Below are positions 37,401 to 49,586 of a DNA stretch of 64,000 nt, piece by piece (the stretch's first letter is position 1; each line of letters starts with the position of its first letter). A program made the translations under genes and the position numbers. Under the pieces are notes generated by a model. The model ran no database searches, was not told where the DNA came from, and saw only the letters and a program-made list of their open reading frames with translations. Source of the DNA: Aquilaria yunnanensis (Eukaryota; Streptophyta; Magnoliopsida; Malvales; Thymelaeaceae); assembly GCA_039654915.1 (NCBI GenBank), contig CM077596.1, forward strand, positions 68,821,751 through 68,885,750, given 5' to 3'.

Positions 37401-37531
37401 CATATTTGAGCCTTTTTGCTATATTGGAGGTTTCACATCACAAATTTACATTTGCACATAACTCAAACTTATATACGCTCAAAACGACTTTAAGAGCACC
37501 ACATCACAACCACGAGTCAACATTTGTTTTC

Positions 37532-37977
37532 GGGTTAATTACAATTTACCCTTTGAGGTTTAGATAAATTACACTTTGCATCCTCTTATTTAAAAAATAT
37601 ACACTTTTTCTCCTGTCTTTTTAATACAATCCAATAGTAACTTCTAAAATCTTAATTTAAACTATACGGTTGTTATCTTCAAGCAATTTCATTTTGGAGA
37701 GTTTTTTTTAATAGTTAATTGACATTCAAAAAAATTGTTTTAAAAATTGAAAGAAACACAGAAAGAAAAAACTGATAATTTAAAATATTCATTAACTAAA
37801 AAAAATGTCATACAAATTGAAATTACTGGAAGATAACTACTGTAATGTCTAAATTAAGATTTCAAAAGTTACTATCGAACTATATTAAAAAAATAGATTA
37901 TAGAGTGTATATTTTTAAAATAGAAGGAGTAAAATGTAATTTCACCTAAATTTTAGGAGGAAAATTGTCATTATCCC
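37532..37977. mobile_element. MULE-type MITE copy 2 (446 bp)
   Basis: It has the same design and internal order as the MITEs at 35226 and 57278, with ends GGGTTAATTACAATTTACCC and complement GGGATAATGACAATTTTCC. Flanks TTTGTTTTC (37523-37531) and TTTGGTTCC (37978-37986) agree at seven of nine positions. It is the most diverged of the three copies. Confidence 0.8.
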
Positions 37978-37992
37978 TTTGGTTCCGCTTAA

Positions 37993-38940
37993 CTCATAAA
38001 ATCAAAATTTCGTCCCATAACTTTAAGGATTGTCCTAATGTGGTCCGTTGACTCAAAATGTGACTATTAAAGTTTTCTAACTTAACCCATGTGTCATATT
38101 TTGGTCCCTACCGTCAGTTCAGGCATTAATTTAAACGAAAATTGCTTATGTGGCACTCCATATTGTTTACATGGCACGCCAACTAGCACGTGGCTTCCTC
38201 TTTTATGAAAATAAGTGATAAGACTGAAAAAAAAAATTCGGGTAGAATTGACAAAGGCAAGCAAATATGTTTTTAAGACTTAAAATATGATTAGTTCAAA
38301 TTTCATCCTCTTCTCATCTCTTCACCATCACCATTTGCTGAGCCCACCACCATCTCGCCGCTGCCAACTCCCACCACCGCCATCTCGCCACTGGCACCGA
38401 TTTCTTCCCCCCCCCCCCCACGGTTACTAATTTCTCCCATTCCCCTTAGTATCTCTTCAATTTCTCCTTTTCCCATCTATTCCTCTCCTCGTCTCTATTT
38501 CTCCCTCTTCCCCATCCCTAATTTCCCCCTTTTCCTCGTCCATATTTCCCTTTCTTCTCCCTCTTAATTTTGAGCCATCGACCTCTGTTTTGCCCAGCAA
38601 ATTCGGACACCAACGCCGCCGAATTGCCGTACCACATCTGCTGTCAGAGTTGCACTAGGTTAATAATGTTTTAGGTCCTTTAAATTATTTATTTATGTCA
38701 ATTCTACCCTGATATCTATTATCTTTTTAGTTTTGTCACTTATTTTCCTAAAAGAAGATACCATATGGCAGTTGGCGTGTCACATAAGCAATTTTCATTT
38801 AAACTAACGACAAAACTGACGGTAGATACTAAAATAAGACACCCTAGTTAAGTTAGCGGACTTTAATAGTCACTTTTTGAGTTAAAAAACTATATTAGAA
38901 CAAACCTTGAAGTTTGATGACTAAATTTGAATTTTACCTC
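37993..38940. mobile_element. MULE-like element, about 0.95 kb
   Basis: Inverted arms of about 280 bases (for example TGACTATTAAAG and TGGCACGCCAACT against their complements at 38840-38880 and 38770-38790). The centre (38300-38640) is C-rich, with a 12-C run at 38409 and low-complexity CTTC/CCATC sequence. It begins a few bases after the MITE at 37532-37977. The target duplication is unclear. Confidence 0.7.
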
Positions 38941-39186
38941 TTGAATAAACAAAAGATAAGAGAACTGAAAGATGTCATTCCAAACAATTCAATATTTAGA
39001 TCTTAAAATTAACTGAAAAGAAAAGGTTATCAATGGTAACAGCAATGAAGAGAGCATAAATAGCGAGCTCAAGTAATTACCCCATGTTTATTGTATACAG
39101 ATAACATAGGGACGGTACATTATCCCTACTCCTTGCTTGCACAATCTTATAGAACAATAATGATCAACAAAATTGAAGAAAGAATC
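38941..39186. other. 3' flank of the Msp1-like gene
   Basis: Short A-rich stretch, likely 3' UTR. Nothing else recognised. Confidence 0.45.
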
Positions 39187-41580
39187 CTACTGCTCACGAT
39201 CACGGGACTCTGATTGAAGGTTAACAAGTTGGGAAACTACAAGCCTAGACACTTCGTTGATCACAGCTTGAACTGGATATTCATCCGAATCCCTCTGAAT
39301 CGACCATGAACTTAAATTGCCATATTCATTTGCGGCAACACCAGTCTTCTTTGATGTTACAAGAATTTTCTCCAAATCGGCTTGTGATAATGGCCTCGGC
39401 TCCTGAACATATCCGTTATGGAAAAAGATGAGAAGAGATCCTAACATTCAAAACCAACTAGCTACAAACACCATATTTTTCCCTCGGATGCATCTTCTCA
39501 GTAACACAAACAAAAATGAAATGCATCTCTACTTACGCCATAGTTCTTCCCCTTCTTCTCCTCGTCTAGAAGTTCTCTAATTGGAAAGTACGCTGCTTTT
39601 TTGCAAAGTTCAAGAATATCTGATCCCGTATATCCCTCACACAAACTGGCAACACGATCATAATCAATGTTCTCCTCAACTTTTTCTCCCCTCAAAGTAA
39701 CCTTGAGTATGGCAGCCCTTTCTTTGCGATCAGGCATGCCAATCTCAAAGGCTTGAGGAAGCCGTCTCAATATCGCTTCATCAAGTTCGGATGGACGGTT
39801 TGTTGCAGCAAGTACCATGACTCGAGCATTCTCTGTTACACAATGCAAAAGTAATCAAGTTCAATCTCCAGTCTCACATCAATAATAGCATAAACTCCCT
39901 GCCTTAATTTTTTTAAAACATTTGAATTTGGCACAGGGATTAAAAAAGAAGAAAATTTTTGTATTGTTTCCACTTTTTCCTTTCACTTTTGCATGTAAAT
40001 CAAGAATGATGAAAAAAATGAATATTGAATGATAGTTTGAAGTGTAATAGAGTAATTTAATAAATATGGAAATGTTGCAAAGAATGGGGATGGACGAAGT
40101 AGCATTTAAAGAGGAAACATCAATTATAATATAAGGAAAAATAAGGGCACTTGTGAAACATCAACTAAAGGTCGTGTTTATATATATATATCTAGGTATG
40201 GTAAAAACTCACGGTCGGTGGTGAAACCATCCCATAAAGCCATGAACTCAGTCTTCATATTTGCCATTGCTTCATGATCTGTATTCCGGCGCTGGCCCAA
40301 GAAGCTATCAACTTCGTCAATGAATATAATCGCAGGCTGGAGTTTGTAGGCTAAGCTAAATACAGCAGCAACTGCATCATCCCAACAAGAAATACAATCA
40401 GAGGTGAAAGAAACATAACTCTAAACTGTCATCAACGAACATTCAACAAATAAGACCTGATCTTATTGAACCAATAATTATCATCTTTTTGGCAAAAATA
40501 AAGGAAAAATCTAACCAATGACTCATATCACCTCTGTAACTAAATAGCCAGCATGATTAGATCAATTTCGTACTATTCTTACAGGGTCTCTCTCTCCCTC
40601 TATAAAAGAAGAATCACTCTAACAGGAATCAACTGAACATTTTAAATGAACAGGGAGAAAGAGCTACAAATACCGAGTTTCTGTGCATCACCGAACCATT
40701 TGCTCATTAAACTAGACACCCTCACATTTATAAAAACAGCTCCAGATTCTTTGGCAATAGCTTTGGCGAGCATGGTCTTTCCTGTACCAGGTGGTCCATA
40801 CAACAACACCCCTTTCTGCGGGCCGAGAAGCTTTCCGTGAGAAAAAAGTTCAGGTCTCCTTAATGGTAGAATAACCAATTCATACAAGGATTGTTTGATG
40901 GATTCCAACCCTCCAATAGAGTCAAACTCCACATCAATGTGATCAGGATTTATAACATCACAGGCTATCACATCCTGTTTGACAGTAAAAAGACAACGCA
41001 GCTTAACTCCCACACAAACAGAACTAAATTTCGAATTATATTCCATTAGAATTACAGCAAGTTACCGAGAACGAAAAGGGAAAAAAATTATCTTTACAGC
41101 TCACAGTTCTCAAAGTTCACATCTAGTTGCAAATTCAAATCAGACCCTAATTGAGAGAATACAATCAATAATGCAATTCCATACCAACGCCAGAAGCCAA
41201 AAATACTTGTTACCAGATAAACAAATAAACAGATGAATCGCGAAGTAAGAAACCCAAAAGTATTGGAGGAAAAAACAAAGAACTTGATGCATGCAGCAAC
41301 TAATGAATCCACAATCGAAAAAGGGAGCTGATTACGGAAAAATTAAAAGGGAAAAAGGAGAAGAGAAGAAAAAAATAAATAAAACCTCGTAGGGTGTGGT
41401 CTGAACAAGAGGGCGACCTAGACGCTTGGCGATTTCCTTCTTGTGTTCGAGGGCTTTCTTGGCGGCGTCTCGATTGGGGTCGAGGTGTCGCAGACCCGCA
41501 AAGAGGACGAGGCAACTGAGGGCAGCGCTAGCAGCGTACAATATCAGCTCTTGCAAGAACTTGGTCTCTGAACCACTCAT
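39187..41580 (-). CDS. Msp1/ATAD1-type membrane AAA ATPase
   Basis: Five exons on the minus strand: 41580-41386, 40974-40674, 40371-40213, 39832-39537 and 39402-39187. They join in phase to 388 residues plus TAG. An in-frame ATG nine bases upstream (41589) would give 391 residues. The N-terminus has one membrane segment (about residues 10-30, [19 protein letters not shown]). The AAA domain has Walker A GPPGTGKT (125-132), pore-loop region around [10 protein letters not shown], Walker [10 protein letters not shown] (Asp184, Glu185), sensor-1 [12 protein letters not shown] and second-region Arg pair AILRRLPQ. Msp1 proteins pull mislocalised tail-anchored proteins from the mitochondrial outer membrane and peroxisomes. 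From memory it corresponds to AT5G53540. A nearby tail-anchored cytochrome b5 is notable but probably coincidental. The frame is intact. Confidence 0.95.
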
Positions 41581-42588
41581 CTTGCCCATCAAAGTAATAG
41601 ATTCGAGAGAAGGAAAATTGGGGATTTCCAGAAAATAGGAGACGCCTCGGGGAGGCTCCGGTTTTCGGGAAGAAAGATAGAACGACAATGAAGAATTCTG
41701 GATTTGTTTCGGCATTTGCCCTCTAATTGCTGGTCTATTTGAGGAGGCCAGGTCCCAGGAAGGTGAAACGTTTCCTTTGGGCCGAAGTTAGAATCCACAT
41801 ACGTTGGGTCTTGTTGTAGCCCTCTCATGAACAAGCCACATTTTATTGTTTGTTTTCTTATACAGAAAAAAAAAAAAAAAAAAACAAGCCACTCCGACAT
41901 TCTTGATTCTTCTTGCATTTTGAGTGCTAAAAGTTACTCCTACATTCAGGTTCTGTGTTAAAGCGCAGAAAGGCGTTAGTTTTTTTTATTGTTTGCCGAG
42001 TCGAAATAAGTATGTTTTGTATATCTAACAAAAGAAAACATTTGAACACACTTAAGATTATACATTATCTATTTTGTAGAGAATGATTTCTGAATTTTAA
42101 TAACGAAAATAAATGTTATTACACTTACGATATTGATACAAAAATATATCCATATGCATGCATGCATTACATATATAGCCAAACCAAAGTTACTAAATAT
42201 AGTTTATATTATGTTTAAAAGAGTATCATATCTCATTTAAAAAAATAAAAAAAAAACGTTTACCCCTCCCTGCTCTTCCTTGCCGTCTTTTTCCTTTCAT
42301 CTTCATTCGGAAATCAATGTTTTGTCCTTAACAGAAATTCCTGAATGCATTTTGGTCACCTGGATTTTATACTCACTTACTTTACTCCCTAGAATTTTGA
42401 TGTAGCCCTTTATTTACTAACCTGTTCATGTCTCATGTCAAACAAGCAAACTGCCCTGGTTGAAAGAGTAACATGGCATAATTTTCATAATTCAAGGCCC
42501 GAATAAATTCATTTTAACTTGAAAGAGACAAAATATCCGAGTCAATAAAGTTCAAAGACCAAAATAGATTTTTGTGTTAGCAATTTTA
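41581..42588. other. Msp1-like 5' UTR/promoter and AT-rich intergenic DNA
   Basis: 5' UTR and promoter of the minus-strand ATPase gene up to about 41800, then an A tract (41867-41884) and AT-rich sequence without a gene. Confidence 0.45.
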
Positions 42589-42685
42589 AGAAGGATTGTG
42601 GACTCGGGCAACACTGTGGCTACTATGGCTCAAGATATTGTTGCTTCTTTGGGGCAATTTTTGTGTTAATCCAACTACTTCAAGC
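42589..42685 (+). pseudogene. short RNase H-like retroelement fragment
   Basis: It reads IVDSGNTVATMAQDIVAS, a near-copy of VVDSDNTVAVMAQNIVAC in the larger fragment at 45258-45516. It is a broken remnant of a LINE-type RNase H (RVT_3-like) domain. Confidence 0.55.
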
Positions 42686-45257
42686 CAATCATTGAGGTAT
42701 GGCTCCTAACTCTTCTTAGTTCTCATAAGAAATGGGATTTATGTGGTTACATTTCATTGTATAAACCCTTTAGACCATTTGCCTTAGTAGGAACAAGCTT
42801 CCTTTTCATAATGCTTAATGTGGAAGCTTTAGCAAGTAGAAGGTTCATCTACTTTGCTATTCTAAAGACTTTAAATTTCAAGACTTTACGTTATGGCCAA
42901 TACCCCAAACCCGCTTTGTCAAGTGTGGGGAAAAGGAATCTTCCTTCCCTTTTGCCTCAACTTCCATCCCTTTTCCCTTGCTTTTTCTCTAATCTTTCTC
43001 TTAACATTATTGTTCTCGTATAACTACTACATCTCTTGATTTTAGAGGTTATTTTGCAAGCACAGACAACAAAAGCTCGTGTCATGCTACACCAGAAATA
43101 AGAGGAACACTAAAGGAAGTGGTATTTTAGGATTTTTCAGTCCCACGCAATCTCTTCTTGACATGATTTGTTCTACCTCAATTTTTTTTCTTGCATTCTC
43201 TTTGCACTTTTGTTTGCTGAAACAGTTTATTGGTTCACTGTTTTCCCCAATTTTACCGATTCTTGACGATTTTTGACCGGTTTTGACCTTGATGCATTTG
43301 GACCGAATCACGGACCATGGAGGATGACAGTTCGCAGTTGAATCATCCGGTCCGGTCCCCTTTTTTAAAACATTGCCTAGGGGTGTGTTCTATTTGACCG
43401 GAATTGAAAAAACTGAAAAATCGAATTGATTCAGTTTTTTGGTTTGATTTTTTCAATTTTTCAGTTCGGTTTCTATTAAAACCGAATTTTTTAAAATCGA
43501 TTCGGTTGGAATGGTCAGTTAATTCGGTAAATGGTCAGTTAATTCGGTAACCGAATTAACCAAAATTTATTTTCGTGTTTTGGGCTTCTACTGCTACGAT
43601 GCTACCCATAGACCATAGTTTGTCCCTCCTTGTTTAGTTGTTCAAGCCGAAAATATGGTGCAAGTCACCAAGTCCAACGACTCTAACCCAACTCCTTGTC
43701 TCAATCTCTATAAATGGAAGAAACCAAAACAGGGCCAGGGGAACACTGAACAGGCGAACATGACTTTCTTGCTCTCTCCGTCTCTGAGTTCTTACCCTAA
43801 TGTGAATCAACAATCGAGCTCCTCTCCTTGCCTCATTTGTGCCATTGCTCTTGGCCTCTCGCTCAGTTCACTAATCCCATTGCCGATTCATTGAATGCAA
43901 CAGCCCATTGTCGAACGCAACAGCCTACCACCATAACCATAAGCTCGACCACCAAGACTTCCTTCCTCGTTTAACCCATCATTCTTGATTTTGAGTTGGT
44001 GAGCAGCCAACAAGTCTAAAAGGAGAAAGTTGTTTTGCAGTTGTGGAGTGTCGATCTGGTAAGTGTAATGTGCAACTATAATTAGTTTTTTTTTGTGTTT
44101 TTTCGTTTTGCTCCGTGTTGATCTGTGGTGTGTTCGGCATGCATGATTTGGTGACATTTTTAGTGTACTTGGCATCTGTGGAATGTCGATTTGGTGATAT
44201 TTTTGCATTTTTAGCAATTGCATTTGTAGCATTCTAAATGAGTAGTTGGTAGGCTTTGGTAATTGATCGCTGCAAATTGCAAATAGAAAAGCTTTTGACA
44301 TTTTTAGAATGGACCAGATTACACCATTCTCAATTATTTAGGTTTTTTTACGACAGTGAAAACACTTATCTGTGCACAATATTGGCTTAGGAGGACTCAA
44401 CGTGTTAATATAGAGGAGGACTTAGAGGAGCTTGAAAAAATTGAATCTGGTATTATTTATACTTCTGTTATGGTTTTACATTTTTTTTGTTCATTATCTA
44501 CAATCAATCATCTTTTTAAGTATCTTTTGTTTTCATGTTTCTAATTATTTCATATATGTCTAGTATGAGCTTGGGAATTCAATTATTGGTATCTAGATAG
44601 ACATTAGATGGTTTGAAAGTAAGTATGAATATTTATTTCGAACATATGTTATCTCTTTTATTTACCATATCATTAGCTAATTAGTTTTTAATTGGTTTAT
44701 TGGCAAAAATGTATAGGCTTGATAAAATTTGATTGGTGATGGAGCCACTGGAAGTGGATTAAAATGGAATTGACCAAATGGTGATGTGAAAGTTGGAGCT
44801 CAAGAGCACTATTTAGTCTTTGCTATTTAGTGATGTTCTCACTATGTTGGAAAATTTTTCCATTAATTAGGATTGTACTATAATATGCAAATTTAAGTTC
44901 AAATGTTTGCTTGATGACTTGTGAAATTGTCTATTTAGGATTTTTCAAACTTGGATGGATGACTACTTTATATTTTGTTAAACTATTATGTTGAATTTCT
45001 TAACTAGTGTATTGTTTCATGGAAGTAATAAGGGGTGATGAATTTCGGTTATTTCGGTCTAAAATTGAACCGAGCAAAAAAAATTCAGTTCAATTTTGAT
45101 CATTTTTCATTTCATATTTGGTTAATTTAGTTTCTAATAGTCAAAAATCGAAAATTGATTTAACCAACTAATTTGGTTCAGTTGAAACCGAAATAACCGA
45201 ATACTTTGGCCTAAATGTACCTCCCAAACTTAGGAACTATAGAATTTGAAACTCTTG
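42686..45257. repeat. intergenic repeat-rich DNA with AACCGAAT/CGGTTT-rich segments
   Basis: No intact gene. Two segments (43377-43575 and 45028-45205) begin with a GGGGTG motif and are rich in CGGTT, AACCGA and AATTCGGT words, as commonly seen in hAT-like non-autonomous elements. One carries a 20-base tandem duplication near 43512-43551. The TIR partners are not clear, so the class is tentative. Confidence 0.4.
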
Positions 45258-45516
45258 TACCTCGGCTTTGGAAGCAAAGTGGCTGCTTCTCACTACAGCT
45301 AAAAGGTTATCTATGCATCATATTACCATCCTCACTGATTACTCTCAGGAGCTAGCAGTTCTAAGAGGGGTTGTAGACTCAGACAACACTGTGGCTGTTA
45401 TGGCTCAAAATATTGTTGCTTGCTTCGAGAGCTTTGATCGCTGTGAGCTGGTGTATGTACTTCGGTGGCATGTTTCTTTAGCCGACACTTTTGTTACCTC
45501 TCTTCTCCAAATCTAG
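45258..45516 (+). pseudogene. RNase H-like domain fragment (LINE-derived)
   Basis: The frame EAKWLLLTTAKRLSMHHITI, followed by TDYSQELAVLRG and ending CELVYVLRWHVSLADTFVTS, has the order seen in plant retroelement RNase H domains (E...A, then a strand with Asp, then ...N/V.ADxxA). No reverse transcriptase is adjacent. Catalytic residues are only partly kept. It is a 5'-truncated relic. Confidence 0.55.
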
Positions 45517-45639
45517 ATTTTGTTTTCCTACTTCTGATTTTTTTTTAAAAAAAAGGATTTAGGCCTCAGCAGAAATGGTAAACTTGAACTGAAGTTATAA
45601 CTCTAGTGGTCATTTGGGTTCAAATGTTAAAAAGGGTGG

Positions 45640-46089
45640 GTTAATCGGCGAGAACGCGAAACATGAGAGGAATTAGGAAACGACATAATTTTCGCTCAAC
45701 AGCACAAGGCACATGTCATACTCGAAGATCCTCTCGGCTGTTTTTGAGCTCGGCGGAAGGTTCCAGGCGGCGAGCAGAGCGGTACGTTCTAAAACCCGAA
45801 TTCTCTTTCGCATCCCTCGTTGGTCGTGTAGATCCATATCTTTGTTTCTTTATCTGATTCTTTTTTTGTTTACCTGTTCTCTTTTCGGTATAAATTTGAA
45901 TTCTTTGGCGTCTCGTTTTACTGTTTACCGATTTTCAACTGCTGCCTTTCACTGAGTCTGAGTAGTTTACTTCTGCATTTGGGTAATTTGGATCACTTGC
46001 GTTTATTTCTTATTTGTTTTATATTATAAATTTGTGGGTTTTTCATTTAGGGTCTGACAAGATCTTCCTGTGTTCGTCAGCTGTGAAGA
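45640..46089 (+). promoter_or_regulatory. cytochrome b5 5' UTR with probable leader intron
   Basis: A leader exon ending at about 45781 is followed by GTACGT, and a T-rich stretch ends in TTCGTCAG at 46080, nine bases before the ATG. Leader introns are common in plant housekeeping genes. Prediction only; the transcription start is not visible. Confidence 0.5.
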
Positions 46090-47508
46090 ATGGCCTCAGA
46101 TCGCAAGGTTCACACATTCGAAGAGGTCTCAAAGCACGACAAAAGCAAAGATTGCTGGCTTATTATTTCTGGGAAGGTCAGATCTTTTTTCTTTCAAATC
46201 GAGATCCAGTGTCTACTATTACCTTGGTTTAGAAGTTTGACCCTGCTGTGAGAATTGAGATTAGTGTGTCATTACTAGTGATCTGATTTCTCTTCAAGTC
46301 ATGCTTTCTGTGGCACAATAAGCCCATCTCTCCAGATTTTCATGTTATTAGAGCTGGGATTTAGAGTTCCAGTGGGGAATATAGTCTGCCGCCTGCAAAA
46401 GGAGGAACGGATTTTCTTTTACGTGATTTAGCAGTTATGAACATGAAAAACTTAAGTCTATAAATAAAGAGCTCATTTTAACGTGTAGAGAGCAACATGT
46501 TTTGGGCAAACGGTTTATCTGTTTCCTGTTGACAATAATCAGGTGACTGAATTGATCTTTCTGGCCACTCAGCAGTTGACATATTTGATGCAAGAATAAA
46601 GCCTAAGGATAGTGGGTTTGCTTCTCATAGGCATGGGAATTTGGCTAAGAGATCCATGAACATGAGAACTTTGATATCATTTCTGCAGATTGAATCAATA
46701 TAGACGTGTGATTCAATATAAGATTGATATTCATGGGTTTGTAACTCTCATATTTATACTTAAGTTTGCTTTAGTATTTCTCATGGACCAGCTCTTTTCC
46801 TTGTATATAGGAAGAAAGTATTTCCCCAACTCTTAAGAACTCAGAAAGTAGAAACTAGTTGTGTTTTGCTGAACCGCATTCCATTGTCCCTGATGATAGA
46901 ACTTTAGATGCATGGCACTGCAGTGGTTGTGCTCCAGTTTTCCTCCGTGTTGTGCAGATATAGTTGTGGATTTCACTCCATGATAATGCATTGTATGAAA
47001 AAGGCTAAAAACTAAGTGAGCAAGCAAAAGTACATTTATATGTAGTCTTTCCCTGTTAATTGATTTTAAACTTCAATGGCAGGTGTATGATGTAACCCCT
47101 TTCATGGATGATCACCCTGGAGGTGATGAAGTTTTGCTATCAGCAACTGGTAAGGATTACAATATTTGTTGCATATAGTTCATTGCAACACTAGTTTCAC
47201 GAGAAACTGAGCCGATACATGTAGAGCATTTTAAGTTGATACTCACACATCATGCAGGGAAGGATGCAACAAATGACTTTGAGGATGTAGGGCACAGCGA
47301 TTCTGCAAGAAACATGATGGAGAAATACTACATCGGTGAGATTGATATTTCAACTGTTCCAGCAAAGCGCACTTATATCCCACCTCAGCAAGTTGCATAT
47401 AATCCTGATAAGACACCCGAGTTCATCATCAAGATCCTGCAGTTTCTTGTACCTCTCCTTATCTTGGGCTTGGCTTTTGCGGTGCGTCATTTCACTAAGA
47501 AAGAGTAA
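46090..47508 (+). CDS. CYTB5: cytochrome b5, tail-anchored ER isoform
   Basis: Three exons (46090-46176, 47083-47149, 47258-47508) give 134 residues plus TAA, the usual plant microsomal length. The heme-binding fold has HPGG at residues 40-43 with His40 and His64 (VGHSD) as axial ligands. A C-terminal membrane anchor (about 107-127, [20 protein letters not shown]) is followed by a short basic tail RHFTKKE, which favours the ER. Cytochrome b5 passes electrons from NADH-b5 reductase or P450 reductase to fatty-acid desaturases, hydroxylases and P450s. ATGGC context at the start is good. From memory it matches AT5G53560 in a conserved neighbourhood. The frame is intact. Confidence 0.96.
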
Positions 47509-47845
47509 TTCATTATTATCACATTGGATCACCCCTTATTCTGCAGGGCGAACTGAGGGGTTCATGGAGTTTGTTTGAAAGAAAGTTTCTAGTTATGTTA
47601 AAATTTTGTTGTCAATGTTTTCATCGAGTTCTAGACAGGACAGTGTTTGAACTGCAATTTTTTGGAGAATTTGTGCCATTGGAGAGCAGTAACTTTGAGA
47701 GCAGGAATCGAAACTCGCTTCAGTTGCAGTGTTACTTGTGCTATACTGAATCTACTTGTCTCCAACAGCTGAAATGGTTGAGGGTTTTCGTAGAAAATAA
47801 CTCAAGGTAGTTTAAGGGTAAGGTTATCCTATGTAATAACATTAA
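47509..47845 (+). other. cytochrome b5 3' UTR
   Basis: Probable 3' UTR, lying immediately before the adjacent MITE. No other coding signal. Confidence 0.5.
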
Positions 47846-48190
47846 GGGCCAATTCGTTTCGTCTAAAGTCAACTGACTTTTTTTAACTTTTTCATCTTTT
47901 TTATGTGAAACCAATTTCATTTGAAAGTCAATGTTATATAGATGCAATAATCAATTTGAAAGTAAATTTTTAGGATGTTTTTAAATTTTTATAAATTTTT
48001 CTTTTTTAAGACTTGAAACTAGAAAAATTCATAAAAATTTAGTAAGATTATAAAAATTATATTTTTAATTGATTATTGTAACTACATAATATTGGCTTTT
48101 AATTAAAATTAGTTTCAAGTAAAAAAGATGTAAAAATAAAAAAAAAAGTCATTTTGTAGCCAATTGGCTAAAGTTGAAACGAATTGGCTC
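47846..48190. mobile_element. Tourist-like (PIF/Harbinger) MITE, 345 bp
   Basis: TAA occurs on both sides (47843-47845, 48191-48193), matching the 3-bp duplication of PIF/Harbinger elements. The ends are GGGCCAATTCGTTTC and, complemented, GAGCCAATTCGTTTC; the arms continue as imperfect complements (AAAGTCA, TTTTTTA blocks). It is AT-rich and non-coding. Confidence 0.78.
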
Positions 48191-49586
48191 TAAGTTGCCG
48201 TTCAGATTCTTGAGAAGTTGACTGGTTTAGAGAAGAGCCACCATTCGCTTGAGGTTCAAGCAATTCATTTAGGTGGAATATGTCTTGTTCATGAGTCGAG
48301 GGGCTAGTGTTCTTTGTACAACACAGGCGGTTCTTTTGGTTCGACTAGAAAATTTACACGCGCCATTTGGTTCGATCATTGGAGCCTCTCTGATAAGTTA
48401 TTGGTCCTTCCGGTGATACTAGTATCACCTACACTTATATATCTGCATTACTTTTGTTTTTCGTCCAATTTGCGACTTATATAGTGTAGGATCATGCATT
48501 TCCATATGTTTGCATATACGGGATCCTTATCCCATTCGATTAGCGTGTGCTTTATTGAAATACAAATGTATTTTATATATCACAGTTTATTTTAAAATTT
48601 AACTTTTTTTTTTCTGTTGTTTCCGAAAGAAACAATGGTGTGGTAAAATACATATAGTAGTAGTATTAAGGTGGCTCAATGTATTCATCCATCTTTTTGG
48701 ACAGACCCTTAACCTTTGATTAGATTTGAGAGCAGCCGGATCCGTCTACAATATACCTAGTCCTTCCACCTACATGCTGCTTCTTGGGGAAGTTGGCTTC
48801 TCCGTCTAACTAAAAATCACTGCTCTTCCTCGATAGCTTTCTAAGTTCCTCTATTTGGAAGTGAGCAGTAAAATCATGGCTTTCCAATATTGATCCCTTT
48901 GCCGGTGAGCAGAAGACAGGTGTTTAATATCAAAACGGCTAAAAGGATCCAGGTGGTATGCTCTACGAGTGGAACCAAGGTGGATCCAAATGATGGTACC
49001 GTTTGGACATAACGAGGGGACACACCTACAGTTTTGCTCCAACAACTAAGAACAAAGATCCAAGCAGAATACGAGATCATATTAGTGAACACGAGATGAA
49101 AAGGCTGAAAAGTAACTTTATTAATCAATTCAATCTAGTACATGATACGAGATGATATCAATTTTAGTGCGGCCAGTGAAGGAAGAGGAGCGTCTTTGTT
49201 ACTAACAGATTAACAGCCACGGGAATTAACTGCAGCAGCTTCCGCCTCTTCTTGCACAAACAACTATTACTCAAGCTGGGGTCATGGCTTGTAGGCACGA
49301 GAAATATGAAAACTATGCTGGTGATGCTTTAGTACACTTCAGCATATCTGATATCTGAACCCCCACGCCACAAATGCCATTCAATTAGAAGATCCCATGT
49401 GTCGAGTTTGGGACAACCTCTTTGTCTGACTTCAGCCCACTAGCCTGTGACAAGATGACCAATTGAACTAAAAGCATTTCTTAGAAAAGCGAGCGACTAT
49501 AGACCTGGAAGTTGGAAGTACCCACAGAAGCCAAGGATAGTTAGAGAAGAACCAAATTGAATACAATTAGTGGACAAAACCTATAT
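48191..49586. other. intergenic between two convergent genes
   Basis: Convergent 3' regions of cytochrome b5 and the Rab-GAP. Short open frames occur, but none has recognisable homology. The last 150 bases are probably Rab-GAP 3' UTR. Confidence 0.45.

Noticed and set aside
42757..43023. 88-codon plus-strand frame rich in Phe and Leu
   Set aside because: AT-rich composition with no family match. It lies in a relic-filled spacer.
48851..49128. Minus-strand hydrophobic frames between cytochrome b5 and the Rab-GAP
   Set aside because: Two overlapping frames of similar size and no recognisable motif or splice context. Likely chance.
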